In this document: positions 21,019 to 32,402 of the stretch, piece after piece | Layout: the number at the start of each line of letters is the position of its first letter | Position numbering within the stretch: the first letter of the stretch is position 1 | Assembly: GCF_050947875.1 (NCBI RefSeq) | Contig: NC_134568.1 | Coordinates: forward strand, 215,279,148 to 215,343,147 | Direction of reading: 5' to 3' | Origin: Dermacentor variabilis | Lineage: Eukaryota; Arthropoda; Arachnida; Ixodida; Ixodidae | Length of the DNA stretch: 64,000 nucleotides | The notes under the pieces: model-generated | Told to the model about the DNA's origin: nothing | The model's database searches: none | The model's input: the letters and a program-made list of their open reading frames with translations, nothing else | Program-made: the position numbers and the translations under genes

Positions 21019-24000
21019 GCTCATGGTGAAGATGAAGTTGAGGACATGGCACAACAACGACTTGACGACACGACCGTCGCTGCATGTGCTTATCATCATA
21101 GCGGAAAGGACAGACGGACGGGAAGGACAATAGAAATCCAGTTTCGTGCTTCTAAATGCTGTCGCAGCAAACCGCAGTCTTATAGAACCGTCATCCTTCG
21201 CTTGCACTGTCACTCGACACTGTCGCAAATGCAAACCTGCTCGCTCTTTTGAACTTCACTCGTGTTGCTTGCGGCTGAGTGCCACTTTCACGAAGCTTAT
21301 TATACCTGAATAGCTGATGTTGTCGCAAGTAACATTGGTGACTAAACTAGGGGAGACGTGAGGCCCGCAACGCACACATGTCTAGAGTATTGCATTGTAT
21401 CATCAGCGATCGTCAGAACAATGTATCGGAGGGTCCGCTCGTTTGAGGAATGCTTCTTCATCTTCTACGCATGTGCTCTAAAACATTCGGGCTCCCGTTA
21501 CTCACACGTCTAGCTTTGCTTTTGCTTCACGTTTAACTTAACATTTAGCCTCCCATACGGTAAAGCGACAGGGGTAAGGAGTGCAAGAGGCACACGTGAA
21601 TGTCTTGGGAAATGTCTACAAAGATTCCACAGCTATATTGGCTCTCCTTAAGAAAAGCCGGTGATTACTTATCGAGAGGGGGACCAGGCAAGAAGTGGAC
21701 TTCTCTACTCTTGTTTCCTGTCTGCACACCTCACCTCTTTTTTGCATAATGAATCATTACCAACTAGCTCAGCTTTCTGTGGTTCTAAGCCATATTTGCG
21801 CTTTCTGAAATCTTACTTTGCTGCATATAATAGTGGCAAAAAGCAGCTTTTCAGAGAGAACTTGCTTTTGTTGTTCTGTGTATTCTGTTCTTCTACCATA
21901 AGTATAGTGAATTAACTATGTTGCACACAAATACACAGCCTCTCAATGGAACAGACATTTATTTGATACACATGAATTCGCACCCTGTTCATCTTGATTT
22001 CAAAATTATGCTGATTGTGGCCAGCCTATAGCATCTATAGAAGCATGTCTACGGTGTGGTGTGAGGGTACATATGCAGTGCTACTGTGAAGCTAGTTATA
22101 GTTCTCACCGCAATGCACCAAGTAAGGTTGTTGCTTAATTGTTATAAAGAAAGGCAGCATCAGCTAGGCTGTAGGGGCGACAAAAATTATTTGTGCAATT
22201 CACCAAACAAACAAACAGAATATAATATGACTATAATGCCTTGTGCTAGTTAATATTTCAAGTGATTAAGAGAATGATATAAGGGCTGTTGGGTTAATCT
22301 GGTTTATTTGTCGTGTTAAAACACAGGCTGTGAAGTTAAATTCAGCATGTCTAGGTTGTTAACATGTCTAAGTATTTACAAAATTGGGTTAGCAGTGAGA
22401 CTCCCTGGGGAAGCAATACCTCAGTTGTACTGATGGTATGGCTTGATTATATAATTTCATCATTGTTTGTTTAGAAATACGACGGTGGGTTAGAACCTAT
22501 GAAATCCCACAACGGCAAGGCTGAACATCCATCCTTGCTTCTCAGAGGCTTAAAGAATGATGAAAAGGTATGCTTTACAGCATATTTTGGTAACAAATAT
22601 ATGCCATCTTCATTTCAGTGGAATGGAAAGAGGTGATTGAGCACAGCCATGGTATTGTAGCATGCATGAAGGGATACAGGAGAGCCTGGGGGATAATATA
22701 TGTTAATAGAGTGAACAAGTAGCTGTGACTGGCAAGATTATTTTACTCCACAGAGGATGCTGCAATAAGGTTCATGCAACTGTAAGCAATACGAGAACGA
22801 GTAAAAGATTACTTGTAATATATGGATTTGTATGGCAGATGAGAATGTGCACCCAATTTGCCACTACGCATTTTTTCTATTTTATGTTCAGCACAGAGTG
22901 TGAGTTACTATGGCTTCTTAACTGGAAATTTCTGCGTTCCGTTTCACAGTGTTTATGGGGCTATCTGCATTCATTTGACTACTTATGAAGTGATTGCATA
23001 ATAGAACATGCCCACATTACAGATTTACACAGAACATAATATGAATTCATCATAAAGCTCCACCCAAGAAACTGTCTGTTGGTTATGAAAATAAAAAATG
23101 GCAACAAACATTCCCTTACTTTCTTGTGCTGCCCCGCACATGCTGCTAATGAACTAATGTCTACAATGCAGACATTCTGTTCTTTCATTAGGGGAAGGTG
23201 CAAGTTGCCCTGACACAATGAACATGCATTCATTGCCCACAAGCTACTGCATGTTGGAATCGGTGTTACAGCAAGCATGGCAAATGTTCTCCCCTACTTG
23301 TGTCTTGTGCACCATATGAGCCAGCATTTCATTTCATTGTCATGTACCTGTTTAAGCTGTTACTGATTCAGAAAGGCAAATATAAAATGACGTACTAAGT
23401 CAACCATTTTGCATGCAAGATCCTTGCACTCATTGCAATGCTTATTAGAGAGTTTTAGATCAGGGGGATGCAATCGTTGAGGCACGAAGTACTAGGGGGC
23501 CTCAATGCTTGCGTCCCCTTAATCTAGATCTCTATATAGTCGCTTGATAGTCTTGCTTTGCTTTGAGATGAAGTACACGTACTGTGCACCTGTTTGTTAG
23601 CCTATGCACTTCTCTTTCTTTTTAATGTGGCTGTGCATCAGCTAGCTAGGTTGTCACTACATGAATGACGTTTGGGCCAAGCCCAACGCAATCAAGTAAC
23701 ATTACTTTGCTATAGCTCACTGACTGTGCAAGCTTCTTTTTTGTCTAGGGAAAAGAATAAAAAGAGAATGCATGCATAAATGATGTTGACAGCAGCAAAC
23801 GGTCTCAAGGCAATCATCCTTGATTGTCGCCATTGCTGAGAGAGCAAGCATGCCTGTATTCACTTTGACCACAGGCTGTACATTGTTTAAATGCTGATAG
23901 AAGTATGGATAAATAGTGAAGGGGCAGCAGATTGGCCACCCAGGCCTTTATGCATGGGCATTGCTGCCTTGTGCGCGCTGTAAAGCTCTGTCATCTCTTA

Positions 24001-24680
24001 AGGCATGAATGACATAACACTACTTCTATTGGGAGGGACATTTTTAGCACCAACAAGAAATGTAAACATTAGGTGAATTCACGCCTATATGTGGTGTCTT
24101 TTCAGCAATATGAAATAATATTTGTTTTCATGCAAACATTCTTCTCTTGAAAACATATCTGACAAGCATCTCTGCCTGAAGAAGTAACTGTGATATGTAC
24201 ATATCACTTTTTTGTATGTCATAATTGTAACCAATTGCTCAAGACGCACTGATGGCTAGTTGTTTAGTCATGACTTAACATGGCAGTGCACTTTGAAATA
24301 ATTATGTAACATAGATTTAACAAATGCTAGCTCTGTGCGCCCCTGTGCGTTCGTTCGGTGTAACATCATTGTTCAGAAGTGCAATGCCATATTACATCAT
24401 GTAAGCAATTGTAGGCTCACTATTAACTTGACAGCTACTAAAGAGACCTCAGCAGCAAAGTGCAACTAAATCAACAAGCCACTGTTGATGATTCACATGC
24501 GTGCTCGGTGATGAAGTGACTTGTCAATCAACACAGCTGTATTCCGTGATAATAGAACATCTGTATAGGAGTATGTTAATAGATAATGCTGCGGTGCTTC
24601 AGCGTGCTACGCTGTTGCTGTGACAGAACCCTTGCTCATTGGCTTAGATACACCTGTGTGTTCGTGTATGCGTGTTCTTC
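21019..24680. other. Long CpG-poor block without recognisable genes
   Basis: From about 21.3 kb the DNA is AT-rich and strikingly poor in CG dinucleotides (22201-22440 has a single CpG). TG and CA are common. No ORF over 100 codons, domain, splice-consistent gene or shared repeat was found. In invertebrates such depletion often marks methylated, transcribed gene bodies, so a long intron or untranslated region of an unseen gene is possible. That is inference only. Confidence 0.45.
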
Positions 24681-24685
24681 CAAGC

Positions 24686-24951
24686 TGTTACGTACAGAGT
24701 CTGGCCCCATCCGTGAAAGGAATTCGCATTGGTTGGTGGCAGAAAACAGACAGAGTTTATTTTCTACAACGGATGCAGAAGAGAGCCGCATGTGTTCGAG
24801 GGGGCAAACTCTCGGTCCCTGTCTAGTGGCCGAGACACTGAGGGTGATGGAGAATTCTTGGAACTCGACTTGGGGCGGGGTGGCTTCCTGTTTCGTCTGC
24901 ACTGGTGCCTTATCCAGCCGAGGAGTGGTGGTGCATCGCTTGTACAAAACA
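24686..24951 (-). repeat. 3' LTR of the Gypsy element (left, CpG-poor)
   Basis: 266 bp, starting TGTTACGTAC and ending TACAAAACA on the plus strand (TG..CA). A polyadenylation signal AATAAA lies on the minus strand near 24757. By eye it has 13 CpGs against 26 in the right LTR, and most differences are CG in the right copy against TG or CA here. Confidence 0.85.
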
Positions 24952-24966
24952 CTTGCCTCCCTTCTC
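24952..24966 (-). promoter_or_regulatory. Polypurine tract next to the 3' LTR
   Basis: On the minus strand the bases just before the 3' LTR read AGAAGGGAGGCAAG. This is the purine run used to prime plus-strand DNA synthesis in LTR retrotransposons. Its position directly abutting the LTR end confirms both the orientation and the LTR boundary. Confidence 0.75.
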
Positions 24967-25439
24967 AGATGGAGTCGCCGTAGTGATCCGGAGGGTGTCG
25001 TTCCCGCTGCGGGCATGACTCTGCAGTTGTGTTTGGCACGGTCTCAGGGGCAGTGCCAATCTCTGGTTTGGTCACTGATGATTGCGAAGGCTCCAGCATT
25101 CCTGAGAGAGTGGCCTCTGACGACGTGGAGTTATCTGCTTTTATCCCAAGCATAAATGGGAGCGGGACACTGCTCGCGGTTAGCGTACAGCCCTTATCCT
25201 GTGTCGCCGAATCTTCTGTGGGGTGTCTCAAAATACCAGGCTTGATGTGGTCACATTGTCATCGCACTAACCTGTTGGGGCCTTTAATGAGCCACAATCT
25301 GTGGCCTAGCTTTTCCAAAACCGTTCCCTCTGTCCAGATCAGATTCCATCCGAAGTTTCATAAGAAAACTGCTTGTCCTACAGCGAGTACTCTCGACTTT
25401 GTGTCCCTGTTGCAGTTGGTATGGATTTTGTTCGCTTTT

Positions 25440-26073
25440 GCTTGGGGCTGAATGCACGTGAGAGCTGTATCCAGCTCACGCCCAAACACAAGTGCAACTG
25501 ACATTTCACCTGTTGATGTGTAGATTGTGGTGTGTTGCTTTAGAAAAAGTGGGCCAGCCTACACGCGAATGTTTCGTCCTTGTTTTTGGCTAATGCTCAT
25601 TTTGTTTCAAAAGCCATCCTTTCTGCTTGGCCATTTGTTGTAGGATGGTACGGTGTGCTTGTTACATGGACCACCCCATTCTTCTTTAGGAAGCTCTCAA
25701 CTTCTACTGAAACGAAGGATGGCCTGTTATGCCTGCCTTCCCAACAAAAGTCAATGCCTGCCCAACAAAAATACCTTCATGCACATGCCTTCATGACCAC
25801 AATTATATGGTGGTTTGCAGGTGCAAGTTTAAGAAGGTAGTTTCTTGCCTTTGTTGGAGTTTCCATCCGGAAGCCTCTAACAAGGCACCCTTCCTGCGCT
25901 GAAAGCTCAGTCTTCAGTTTCCGGCACGATGAAAACTGTTCTTTTGGCAGTTTATGAACTTCACCATTTGAAACAGCCTCCAGCACTTGGGACAGAACTG
26001 AGTCTTCTCGAGTCATTCGTGCTAGTCGACGCGGTGAAAGCTCGAAGCTGGGAATGGTAGCCAACATGAGCAC
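25440..26073 (-). pseudogene. Integrase remnant with a large core deletion
   Basis: The 25777-26073 frame is the linker after RNase H (LARMTREDSVLSQVLE, then a poorly conserved stretch). Downstream (about 25590-25760) the conserved end of the integrase core survives: FLKKNGVVHVTSTPYHP and TTNGQAER, containing the third acidic catalytic position. The zinc-binding HHCC domain and most of the core, with the first two catalytic aspartates, are missing between these two blocks. In-frame stops follow. This element could not integrate by itself. Confidence 0.65.
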
Positions 26074-26092
26074 GTCTCTTAGGGGATAAGGT

Positions 26093-27378
26093 TTATCTTG
26101 TGCCGGTAGTGGAAGTCAGCTTAGAGTGTCCGCATTTTGGTGCAGTAGGCCAGGCCTGTACAGCAACTTGTAATCGTACATTGCACCATTGCATAATCCT
26201 TGATGAAAAGACCCGGGGTACTTGATTTGTTTCACTCACGATTACAATCAATGCCTGGTGATCTGTTATGGTCACATGCCGGCCAGCTATGTACTTATGA
26301 AAATGACTGATGCTGTAGATTACTGCTGCACTTTCATTGTTGAGCTGGAAGTAGCTCTTTTCGGCACTTCCCAGTGTTCATGAACTGAATGCAATGGGCG
26401 CCTCTCGGCAAATAGCATCTTCCCGAGCGAGGACGGCATCAACGCTGTACGGCGATGCGTCCACAGACAAAAGAAGGGGATTCGTCCCGTCGTAGTGAGC
26501 GAGCACTGTAGATGCACGAATCATCTCCTTAAGTGCCTCGAAATTGGCTTGATGCTTGCTCTTCCACTTCCAGTGCGTGTTTTTCTCTAGGAGCCTATAC
26601 AATTCCACCACGACCATTGCTCTGTTCTCCAAAACGCAGTCGTCAGATGAAATAAGGCCCAGAAAAGCCCTTAGGGATGTCTTGTCAGATGGTTTGGGTG
26701 CTTGAAGTATAGCCTCAAACTTTTTCTCGGTGTTGCAAACACCACTGCAAATCAATTCGATGTCTCAGAAACTAAACTGACGTAATTCCGAACCTGCACT
26801 TTCCTTTCTTGAGGTGTAAGCCTTTCTCAGTCTCGACAGAACCTGATTCAGACACTGTGCGTGCTCATTTGCACTATTCCTGTTGACAATGATGTCGTCA
26901 AGGGGAACACTCACCCCTGGAATTCCAGGTATCTTTGTCTCCCTCACGCACTGGAAGATAGCTGGTGCAGCGGAAATTCAGAACGGGAGGATTCCACCCT
27001 GAAGAGTCGTTTTGTGGTGTTCACTGTGAGCAGTGCTGCTGTTTTTTCATCAACTTTCAGTTGTTGATATGCTTGATAAAGATCCAACATTGAGAAGAGA
27101 GTTCCACCATGCAGGTTTGCAAACACTTCATCTATAGTTGGTAGCGGGTAAGATGCCTTCTTTGCTGCTGCATTAACAGTAACAGTTTTAACAGTACTCC
27201 TGTAGTCACCACAGACATTGAGTGTACCGTCGGGCAACCCCATTGGAACAAGTACCAATGGGGTTGCCCATTTGGTATGCTGCGTTGGTTTTAGGATGCC
27301 TTGGCGCTGTAGATGGTCAAGCTTATGTTCCATAAGCTCCTGCAGCGCCACTGAAATCGGACGAGCCTTGCAAAACAT
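26093..27378 (-). pseudogene. Reverse transcriptase / RNase H of the Gypsy element
   Basis: The 26944-27378 frame has the classic RT start (LQRQGILKPTQHTKWATPLV) and LDLYQAYQQLKVDE. The next piece (26765-26947) has the active-site box as PLDDIIV, where Tyr is expected before LDD. The 26378-26755 frame carries the thumb and RNase H start (LSVDASPYSVDAVLARE). The last piece (26093-26275) has the RNase H TDHQAL block. The reading frame is broken at least three times between these pieces, and the box change also argues against activity. Confidence 0.75.
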
Positions 27379-27459
27379 CGCTGTCGCACCGTCTTCGAGT
27401 TCCAGGTGAACTAAAGGACCTGTATAGCTTCCAATGTCTTCCTTGAAGACATCTGGGTG

Positions 27460-27816
27460 TCATCCCACGACCTCTGTAATTTCTAGTGCTGGCTCTCCAA
27501 CGTGGTTGATCCCCTTCACCTGAATTTGAAGTGCCAAAAACCAATCTCTGCCTCGGAGGCTGCACCCGGTGCCCGTCATAACCAACAACGACAGCAGATA
27601 GTCCTTTGATCTCAACATCACATGAACTTGTGTGGAGCCCAGGACGTGTAATTGTTTACCTGACCATGTGCACAAATCGAGCGGCTCGCATGAAAGCCAC
27701 GGAGTGTTTTTCTTCCACCTTCTGTAGTCCGTGTCTTCGCGTATCAGGGAGCATGCTGTACCTGTGTCCACCTCAAACTGGACTGGCTTTCCCTCCACTA
27801 TCAAGTCCACGAGCAA
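27460..27816 (-). pseudogene. Retropepsin-like protease of the Gypsy element
   Basis: A 118-codon frame has the aspartic protease core FEVDTGTACSLI, with DTG as the catalytic triad near residue 17, and a later GRDWF motif where the flap/helix region ends. It sits between the zinc knuckles and RT, as in Ty3/Gypsy Pol. The original start is unknown, because Pol is normally made as part of a polyprotein. The catalytic triad itself is preserved. Confidence 0.65.
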
Positions 27817-27829
27817 CTTGGGGCAGTGT

Positions 27830-28746
27830 GTACGTACACTATCTGTGTGCAGCTTGCAGCAGGATTTGCTGACAGGTGGTGGTTTGACACTGTGTGCCCA
27901 TAGCTGTTAATTGTCGGAGCGTGGTTCCGTGTTTTTCTTTTTCTTTGAGATGCAGGCATGCTCGATGTGACCTTCCTTGGAGCAGAAACGGCACTCGGCT
28001 GTCTTGAATTTGCATGTTTCAGGGTCGTGCAAGCCGTCGCATCGATAGCAATTTCACGCTGACGTATGCTTGCCTCCTGGCTTGATTTGCGACGTCCTGT
28101 TAATTTCCTCCGAGTTTGCCACTCCCTTGATATCTCGCTGATGCCTTGACGCACTTTCCGCTGACAAGGCTAAGTCCACAGCGCATTGAAATGTCAGGCT
28201 TTTTCTGCGAACAGTGTCTGCGGAAGACGTTCGTCCCAGCAGACGCCGCGGACGAACTTGTGCCGCAGCATCACATCTTGGGGCGGCATAGTTGGGTTCG
28301 CCGCTGAAGCGGTCGTTTGGGTGTCAGGTGACGTCGTCGATATTGTAGACGAAGGCAGCGCTCCGAAGTTGCAGTCGGCTGTCAACGTTCCGAGGGCCGC
28401 AGCTTAGCTGCTGATCGACTCGTCTGGCCGTTGGTCGGGTCTTTGAAACACGTACCGGCTCTAAAGCTCGGATGTCCTGGTGTCGAAGTACCACCTAAGA
28501 AGTGTCACTAAATCATTTAAGTTGACTTCTGCCGGGATCTTCGGCGTATATCAGCGCGCACACGGTGTTCGAAAGTGTCGGCTCCACAAAGCGTGAGGAG
28601 AAGTGCCCGCTTCTTCGCTGACGTCGCTCCCCACGAAGTAAAAGTCGAGGCGCTGCATCCACGATTCCCATGATTTGGCCGAGAAAGGCTCGACAGCGCC
28701 GTGCATTCGTCCTGTAGCCATGGCCTTAACTTTGAAAACTTACAGA
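27830..28746 (-). pseudogene. Gag remnant with two CCHC zinc knuckles
   Basis: The N-terminal part starts with an ATG near 28720 and a W-rich capsid-like stretch (SAKSWESWMQRLDFYF) but is soon frameshifted. Near 27952-28045 one frame contains two adjacent nucleocapsid knuckles: C-YR-C-DGL-H-DPET-C and C-RF-C-SKEG-H-IEHA-C. The first has three rather than four residues before His. A lysine-rich stretch follows. Several stops separate the two parts. Confidence 0.6.
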
Positions 28747-28752
28747 TCCGCT

Positions 28753-28776
28753 TCGCAACTCCTGCCTCATCGCCAG
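28753..28776 (-). promoter_or_regulatory. Primer-binding-site position next to the 5' LTR
   Basis: Immediately inside the 5' LTR the minus strand reads CTGGCGATGAGGCAGGAG. This is where a tRNA primer would bind. TGGCGA-type starts are common at this position in Gypsy elements, but I cannot name the tRNA without comparison. Confidence 0.4.
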
Positions 28777-29041
28777 TGTTACGTACGGGGTCTGGCCTCA
28801 TCCGTGAAAGGAGTGCGCAGCGGTTGGTGGCAGAAAACAGACTGCGTTTATTTTCTACAAAAGACGCAGGCGAGAGCTGCATGTGTTCGAGGAGGCAAAC
28901 TCTCGGTCCCTGTCCGGTAGCCGAGACGCTGAGGGCGACGGAGGATTCTCAGAACTCGACTCGGGATGGGGTCGCTTCCCGTTTCTCCGCGCTGGTGCTT
29001 CGTCCAGCCGAGGGGCGATGGTGCGTCGCTTCTCCACAACA
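28777..29041 (-). repeat. 5' LTR of the Gypsy element (right, CpG-rich)
   Basis: 265 bp, starting TGTTACGTAC and ending CCACAACA on the plus strand. It aligns end to end with the left LTR and has 26 CpGs by eye count. A minus-strand AATAAA lies near 28849. Directly outside is the CAAGC target duplicate. Confidence 0.85.
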
Positions 29042-29046
29042 CAAGC

Positions 29047-29851
29047 TTTCCCTAGCACAGATACAAAAAGTGCGCCATCGCGCCGTACACAACCGAGCAC
29101 ATAGTGACGTATGTTGTCGCAACATTACGCGGTAGCAATAAATAAATAATAAAAAAAGCGGCACAGGTAAGACGGACTGCACAGTGTTCCAAAGGTGGGT
29201 CACCACGTCAATGCCACACATGCAGCACAGAATATGACAGTGCAAGAGTCGCGTTTTCACCATGACGCGAAAGCTTCAACCTGCATCGACAAAAATATGA
29301 CAGTGTCTGTCGTCTGCTGTTGGCGATAGTTGCCGACTTCGAACAGTGTTGCTCTGCGCACTGCCGAATGTTTGCCAGCTTTCAACAGAGGTCGCGTCCC
29401 CAAACCGAAGTGCGGATGCAGGCGCATTCGAACCGCTCGAGCTAACTAATAAAAAAATAACTAATAACACAGCAAACGTAATAACAATATCCTGGCACGA
29501 TGCGAAATATTGCTGGTCGCCAGCACACGAGGCTGCCAACTCGCTGATGCATGTTGCCAGTTTCTGGTTACCTATTTGGACAACCAGAGGGCGCATGCGA
29601 ACCGCGCCGCATCATGCGGTTTCAGCGTAAATGCAATTTTGTGACCGATCGCGACGACCGCCCGTTTTTCACGAACCGCATGCATGCGGTGCGGCGTGCG
29701 GCGATGGGCGGTTTGAGCGTAAATCGGCCCTAACACTAGCCGGCCGACTCCGAAAGGGACCAGCATATGCGGCGTTCGTGTTGTCCGCTTCTCTCCTCGC
29801 ATAGTCGCATCTCGGAGCGGTCTCTCGTTCGCTTGGCCTTTCTCAATGTGA
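29047..29851. other. No recognisable gene; CpG-rich towards the right
   Basis: From 29580 the DNA is very CpG-rich and contains short inverted motifs (gcgtaaatcgg, cggtttgagcg), possibly an old MITE. No coding feature is supported. Confidence 0.35.
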
Positions 29852-29974
29852 GGGCCCGTCCACGTTACCGGCACGGAAACTCGCCGCACGCCGTTTGCCG
29901 TTCGCGGGCCGCCGTGGGACGGCGGTTTTGCTCGCGAACGGCGAGATTTCCTTGCCGTAGAGTGGACGGACCCG
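29852..29974. mobile_element. Short palindromic MITE (GGGCCCGTCCAC ends)
   Basis: The left end GGGCCCGTCCACGTTACCGG is mirrored by the right end (reverse complement GGGTCCGTCCACTCTACGG). The symmetry runs through ggaaa-tcgccg to a central palindrome ccgccgtgggacggcgg. The whole 123-bp unit could fold as one stem. Neither transposase nor an unambiguous target duplication is seen. Confidence 0.55.
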
Positions 29975-30892
29975 GGACCCATTTGTGCGGCAGCCGTGCG
30001 GCGAAGCGGCAAATCAGCGACCGAGGAGTGGCCACTCTGGCACCGACGGCAGCTTCACCGCCTGTGATCGTTCGGCGCCGCCGATATCATCGCTAGGCCT
30101 TTTCCGGTTCACTTCAAAGCTAAAGCTTACGGCGCTTCGGAATGAATCACCGACTCTCACAAGCCGCAATATTTTCATACCGTTGTTGTCGTTCTTCGCA
30201 ATAATTATAATAATCACGACATGCACTTCGAATCGCCAGTTGTTGACCTCTGCTGGCAGAGCACGCGTGTGCGCGAGCAGACGACGCAGCATAGTTTTAC
30301 GTCACTATTTTTTGTGGCCCACGTGACCAAGCCATGTTGCGTTTCCTGATCTGTGACGTCATAGCATCCTCCGGAGCCCAGAAACCGAAACCGAAACCGC
30401 TCGGTATAATAATGCTATTATTAAATTATTTATCGGATATATATGAATCCCGCTGTGTGTATCGTGCTCCCTGAAGCATGACGCAACGTTTGAATCAACA
30501 AACGCACGAACGAAAATTTTGATGTCTCCACCCATTTAATGATATGTTCAGTATCAGGATTGGCTGGCATCTCATTTTATAAACCGTTTTCGCTTAAGAA
30601 CTTTCTTGTGAACGCGGGCCTAGCTTTTTGTTATTCTGCATGCTCACGTGCAGTGAAGCCTAAACTTCTCATTTCTTATTTCTCGCTCATTTATTAAACA
30701 AAGCCACACCAGCTATGTTCAGCTACTGCCACGTGTGAGATCTAAAGTGAACTGTTACCCGAGGTCTGTGCCTCGAACAAAGCGTTTATCGCGGCACTTA
30801 GGCAACCTATTGTTCACCTCCAGTATAAGTTGCTCACTTGGCTATGTAGATTGTTTTTTTTTTTACGTCACGGTTAAAATTGAGATTGTTTT
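29975..30892. other. No recognisable gene
   Basis: CpG-rich at the left, then AT-rich from 30390. A short ATT/ATAAT-rich stretch occurs near 30195-30215. ORFs are short and without motifs. Confidence 0.4.
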
Positions 30893-32065
30893 ATTGCATT
30901 TATACAGCCACTCCAGTCGCGCTCGCCCGACGGCCGCCGTGCTGTCCCGAGTGCGACGGCATATGCACGACCCGAGCGCCGAGTGTTGTAGGTCGCATTA
31001 CTTGCTGCGAGAGCGACGGCGAGCAGGAGAAGCCGACAGCGAGGGCGAGCCGAGAAGGCTGCTACCTTTATTCGCGCTGTCTTCCCGCGCGACTAGTGTT
31101 CGAGGTTGTGTGATCTGCTGAGTTTCGGAGAATGGTTTTTTGAGACACGGCACGATGGGGCGAAGGGAGCGGCAGCGCGGAACGTTCGCTTTGGGATAAG
31201 CACGCGCGCTCCCCGCTGCCGGCGCTCCTCATCACGCCGGCGTTGTGACCGCGAGTGCTCGCTGTCATTGAGTGAACTCTGTTGACGTGTGTCTTTGGGC
31301 GCGTGACACCATGCGTATTTAGTTGGTTTTCAAATGTTTCTGCACTTTGTGCTGTCCATAAAACTACGAGCCATAATTCGTGTAATGCTGTAATATATCA
31401 GCATAATCATAACATAACAGCATAATCTCCCTAACATGGATCCCGGCCCATGCGGGCCCTGTCCACCCACACCTCCCCAATCTCAACGAGGTCACCCACT
31501 CCATTGCGCGAGGCCTAGTCAACCGCGCCGGAGTCACTGGAGATGAGTTGGACACCAGGGACAGTCTGTCAACTTATAACGATCTCGTTAAGGCCTTTTA
31601 CCTCAGTCGCCGAATCTTCCCCCCGCCTCACCCAAAGTTCAGCCGGGCGCAGGCTTCCACCCTGCGTCTACTACAAACAAACACGTACCCTTCACCCGCC
31701 CGCATCCACCTTATATTGCCGGACGTCTACACTACCCCCAACTGCCGGTGCTGTGGAATTCACCCGGCTACGCTTCCGCATATGCTATGGGAGTGCCCAG
31801 CACAGTACACACAGACTAACATCACGACTCTCTCGTCGAGGATGCATGGGGCTCTGCGGAGCTCCGCCCTCGACGACCAAACCTGGGCGACCCAGCACGA
31901 CCGCGAGGCGGCGGCGAGGTAGGCCCTCGACGTCCCTTCGTGGGAGGCTTAGGCCCGGCCATCATAAAGTGCTGGTTCTACAATAAAAGTTTATTCCTCC
32001 TCCTCCTGTAATATATCTTACTTACATAAATGCTTCGCCCTTCGGGCGAATCTGCGTTTTCTTGT
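30893..32065 (+). repeat. GC-rich dispersed repeat, copy E (diverged; split by a LINE 3' end)
   Basis: This is a distant copy. It has the family's arrangement (cagccactccag near 30905, ctgtcattgagtga, ttagttggttttcaaatgtttc, cataaaactac) and the hallmark end gcttcgcccttcgggcgaatctgcg (32031-32055). The central GC-rich part differs greatly from copies A and C. A LINE fragment interrupts it at 31400-32005. Confidence 0.5.
31400..32005 (+). mobile_element. 5'-truncated RNase H-bearing LINE 3' end with 12-bp target duplication
   Basis: From 31434 a single open frame encodes the end of ORF2. It starts at an RNase H motif (WIPAHAGPVHPHLPN, where W(I/V)PxHxG is typical) and continues to a C-terminal cysteine/histidine motif (CRCCG....HMLWECP). 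It stops at 31920-31922. The 3' end has AATAAAAG and a (TCC)n tail. The identical 12-mer CTGTAATATATC flanks it at 31388-31399 and 32006-32017. Truncation at the 5' end plus a target duplication is the normal outcome of target-primed reverse transcription. RNase H places it in the I/R1-like group. Confidence 0.75.
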
Positions 32066-32172
32066 TGCTGCGAAAGTATGGACAGTTTGACTACTAGACA
32101 GCCGGCTATACGAAAATATTAGCTGAGGAAGCTTATCTGTGCATGCAGCTACGATGGTTATTGAAAAATTAA

Positions 32173-32402
32173 ATTGTGGGGTTTCACGTGCCAAAGCCAC
32201 GATCTGATTATTGAGGCACGCCGTAGTGGAGAACTCCGGAATAATTTACACCACCTGCATGGCGTTCTTTAACGTACACCTAAATCTAAGTACACGGGTA
32301 TTTTCGCCCCCATCGAAATGCGGCCGCCGTGGCTGGGATTCGATCCCGCGACCTCGTGCTCAGCAGCCCAACACCATAGCCACTGAGCAACCACGGCAGG
32401 TA
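32173..32402 (-). mobile_element. tRNA-derived SINE (Ruka-like), minus strand, near full length
   Basis: The best-preserved copy. On the minus strand it reads gtggttgctcagtggctatgg (A-box), ggtcgcgggatcgaatccc (B-box GATCGAATCC), ggcggccgcatttcgatgggg, gtgtacgttaaagaacgcc and the tail gcacgtgaaacccc. The distance between boxes is that of a tRNA. Confidence 0.85.

Larger units (their letters stand above)
24686..29041 (-). mobile_element. Complete but decayed Gypsy-type LTR retrotransposon
   Basis: Two LTRs (24686-24951 and 28777-29041) bound a 3.8-kb interior and are flanked by the perfect 5-bp direct repeat CAAGC (24681-24685 and 29042-29046). On the minus strand the order is 5' LTR, Gag with two CCHC zinc knuckles, protease, reverse transcriptase, RNase H, integrase remnant, polypurine tract and 3' LTR. 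Protease before RT and integrase after RNase H is the Ty3/Gypsy order. Frameshifts, stops and a large integrase deletion make it non-functional. By eye the LTRs differ at about 44 of 265 positions, so the insertion is old. Confidence 0.85.
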
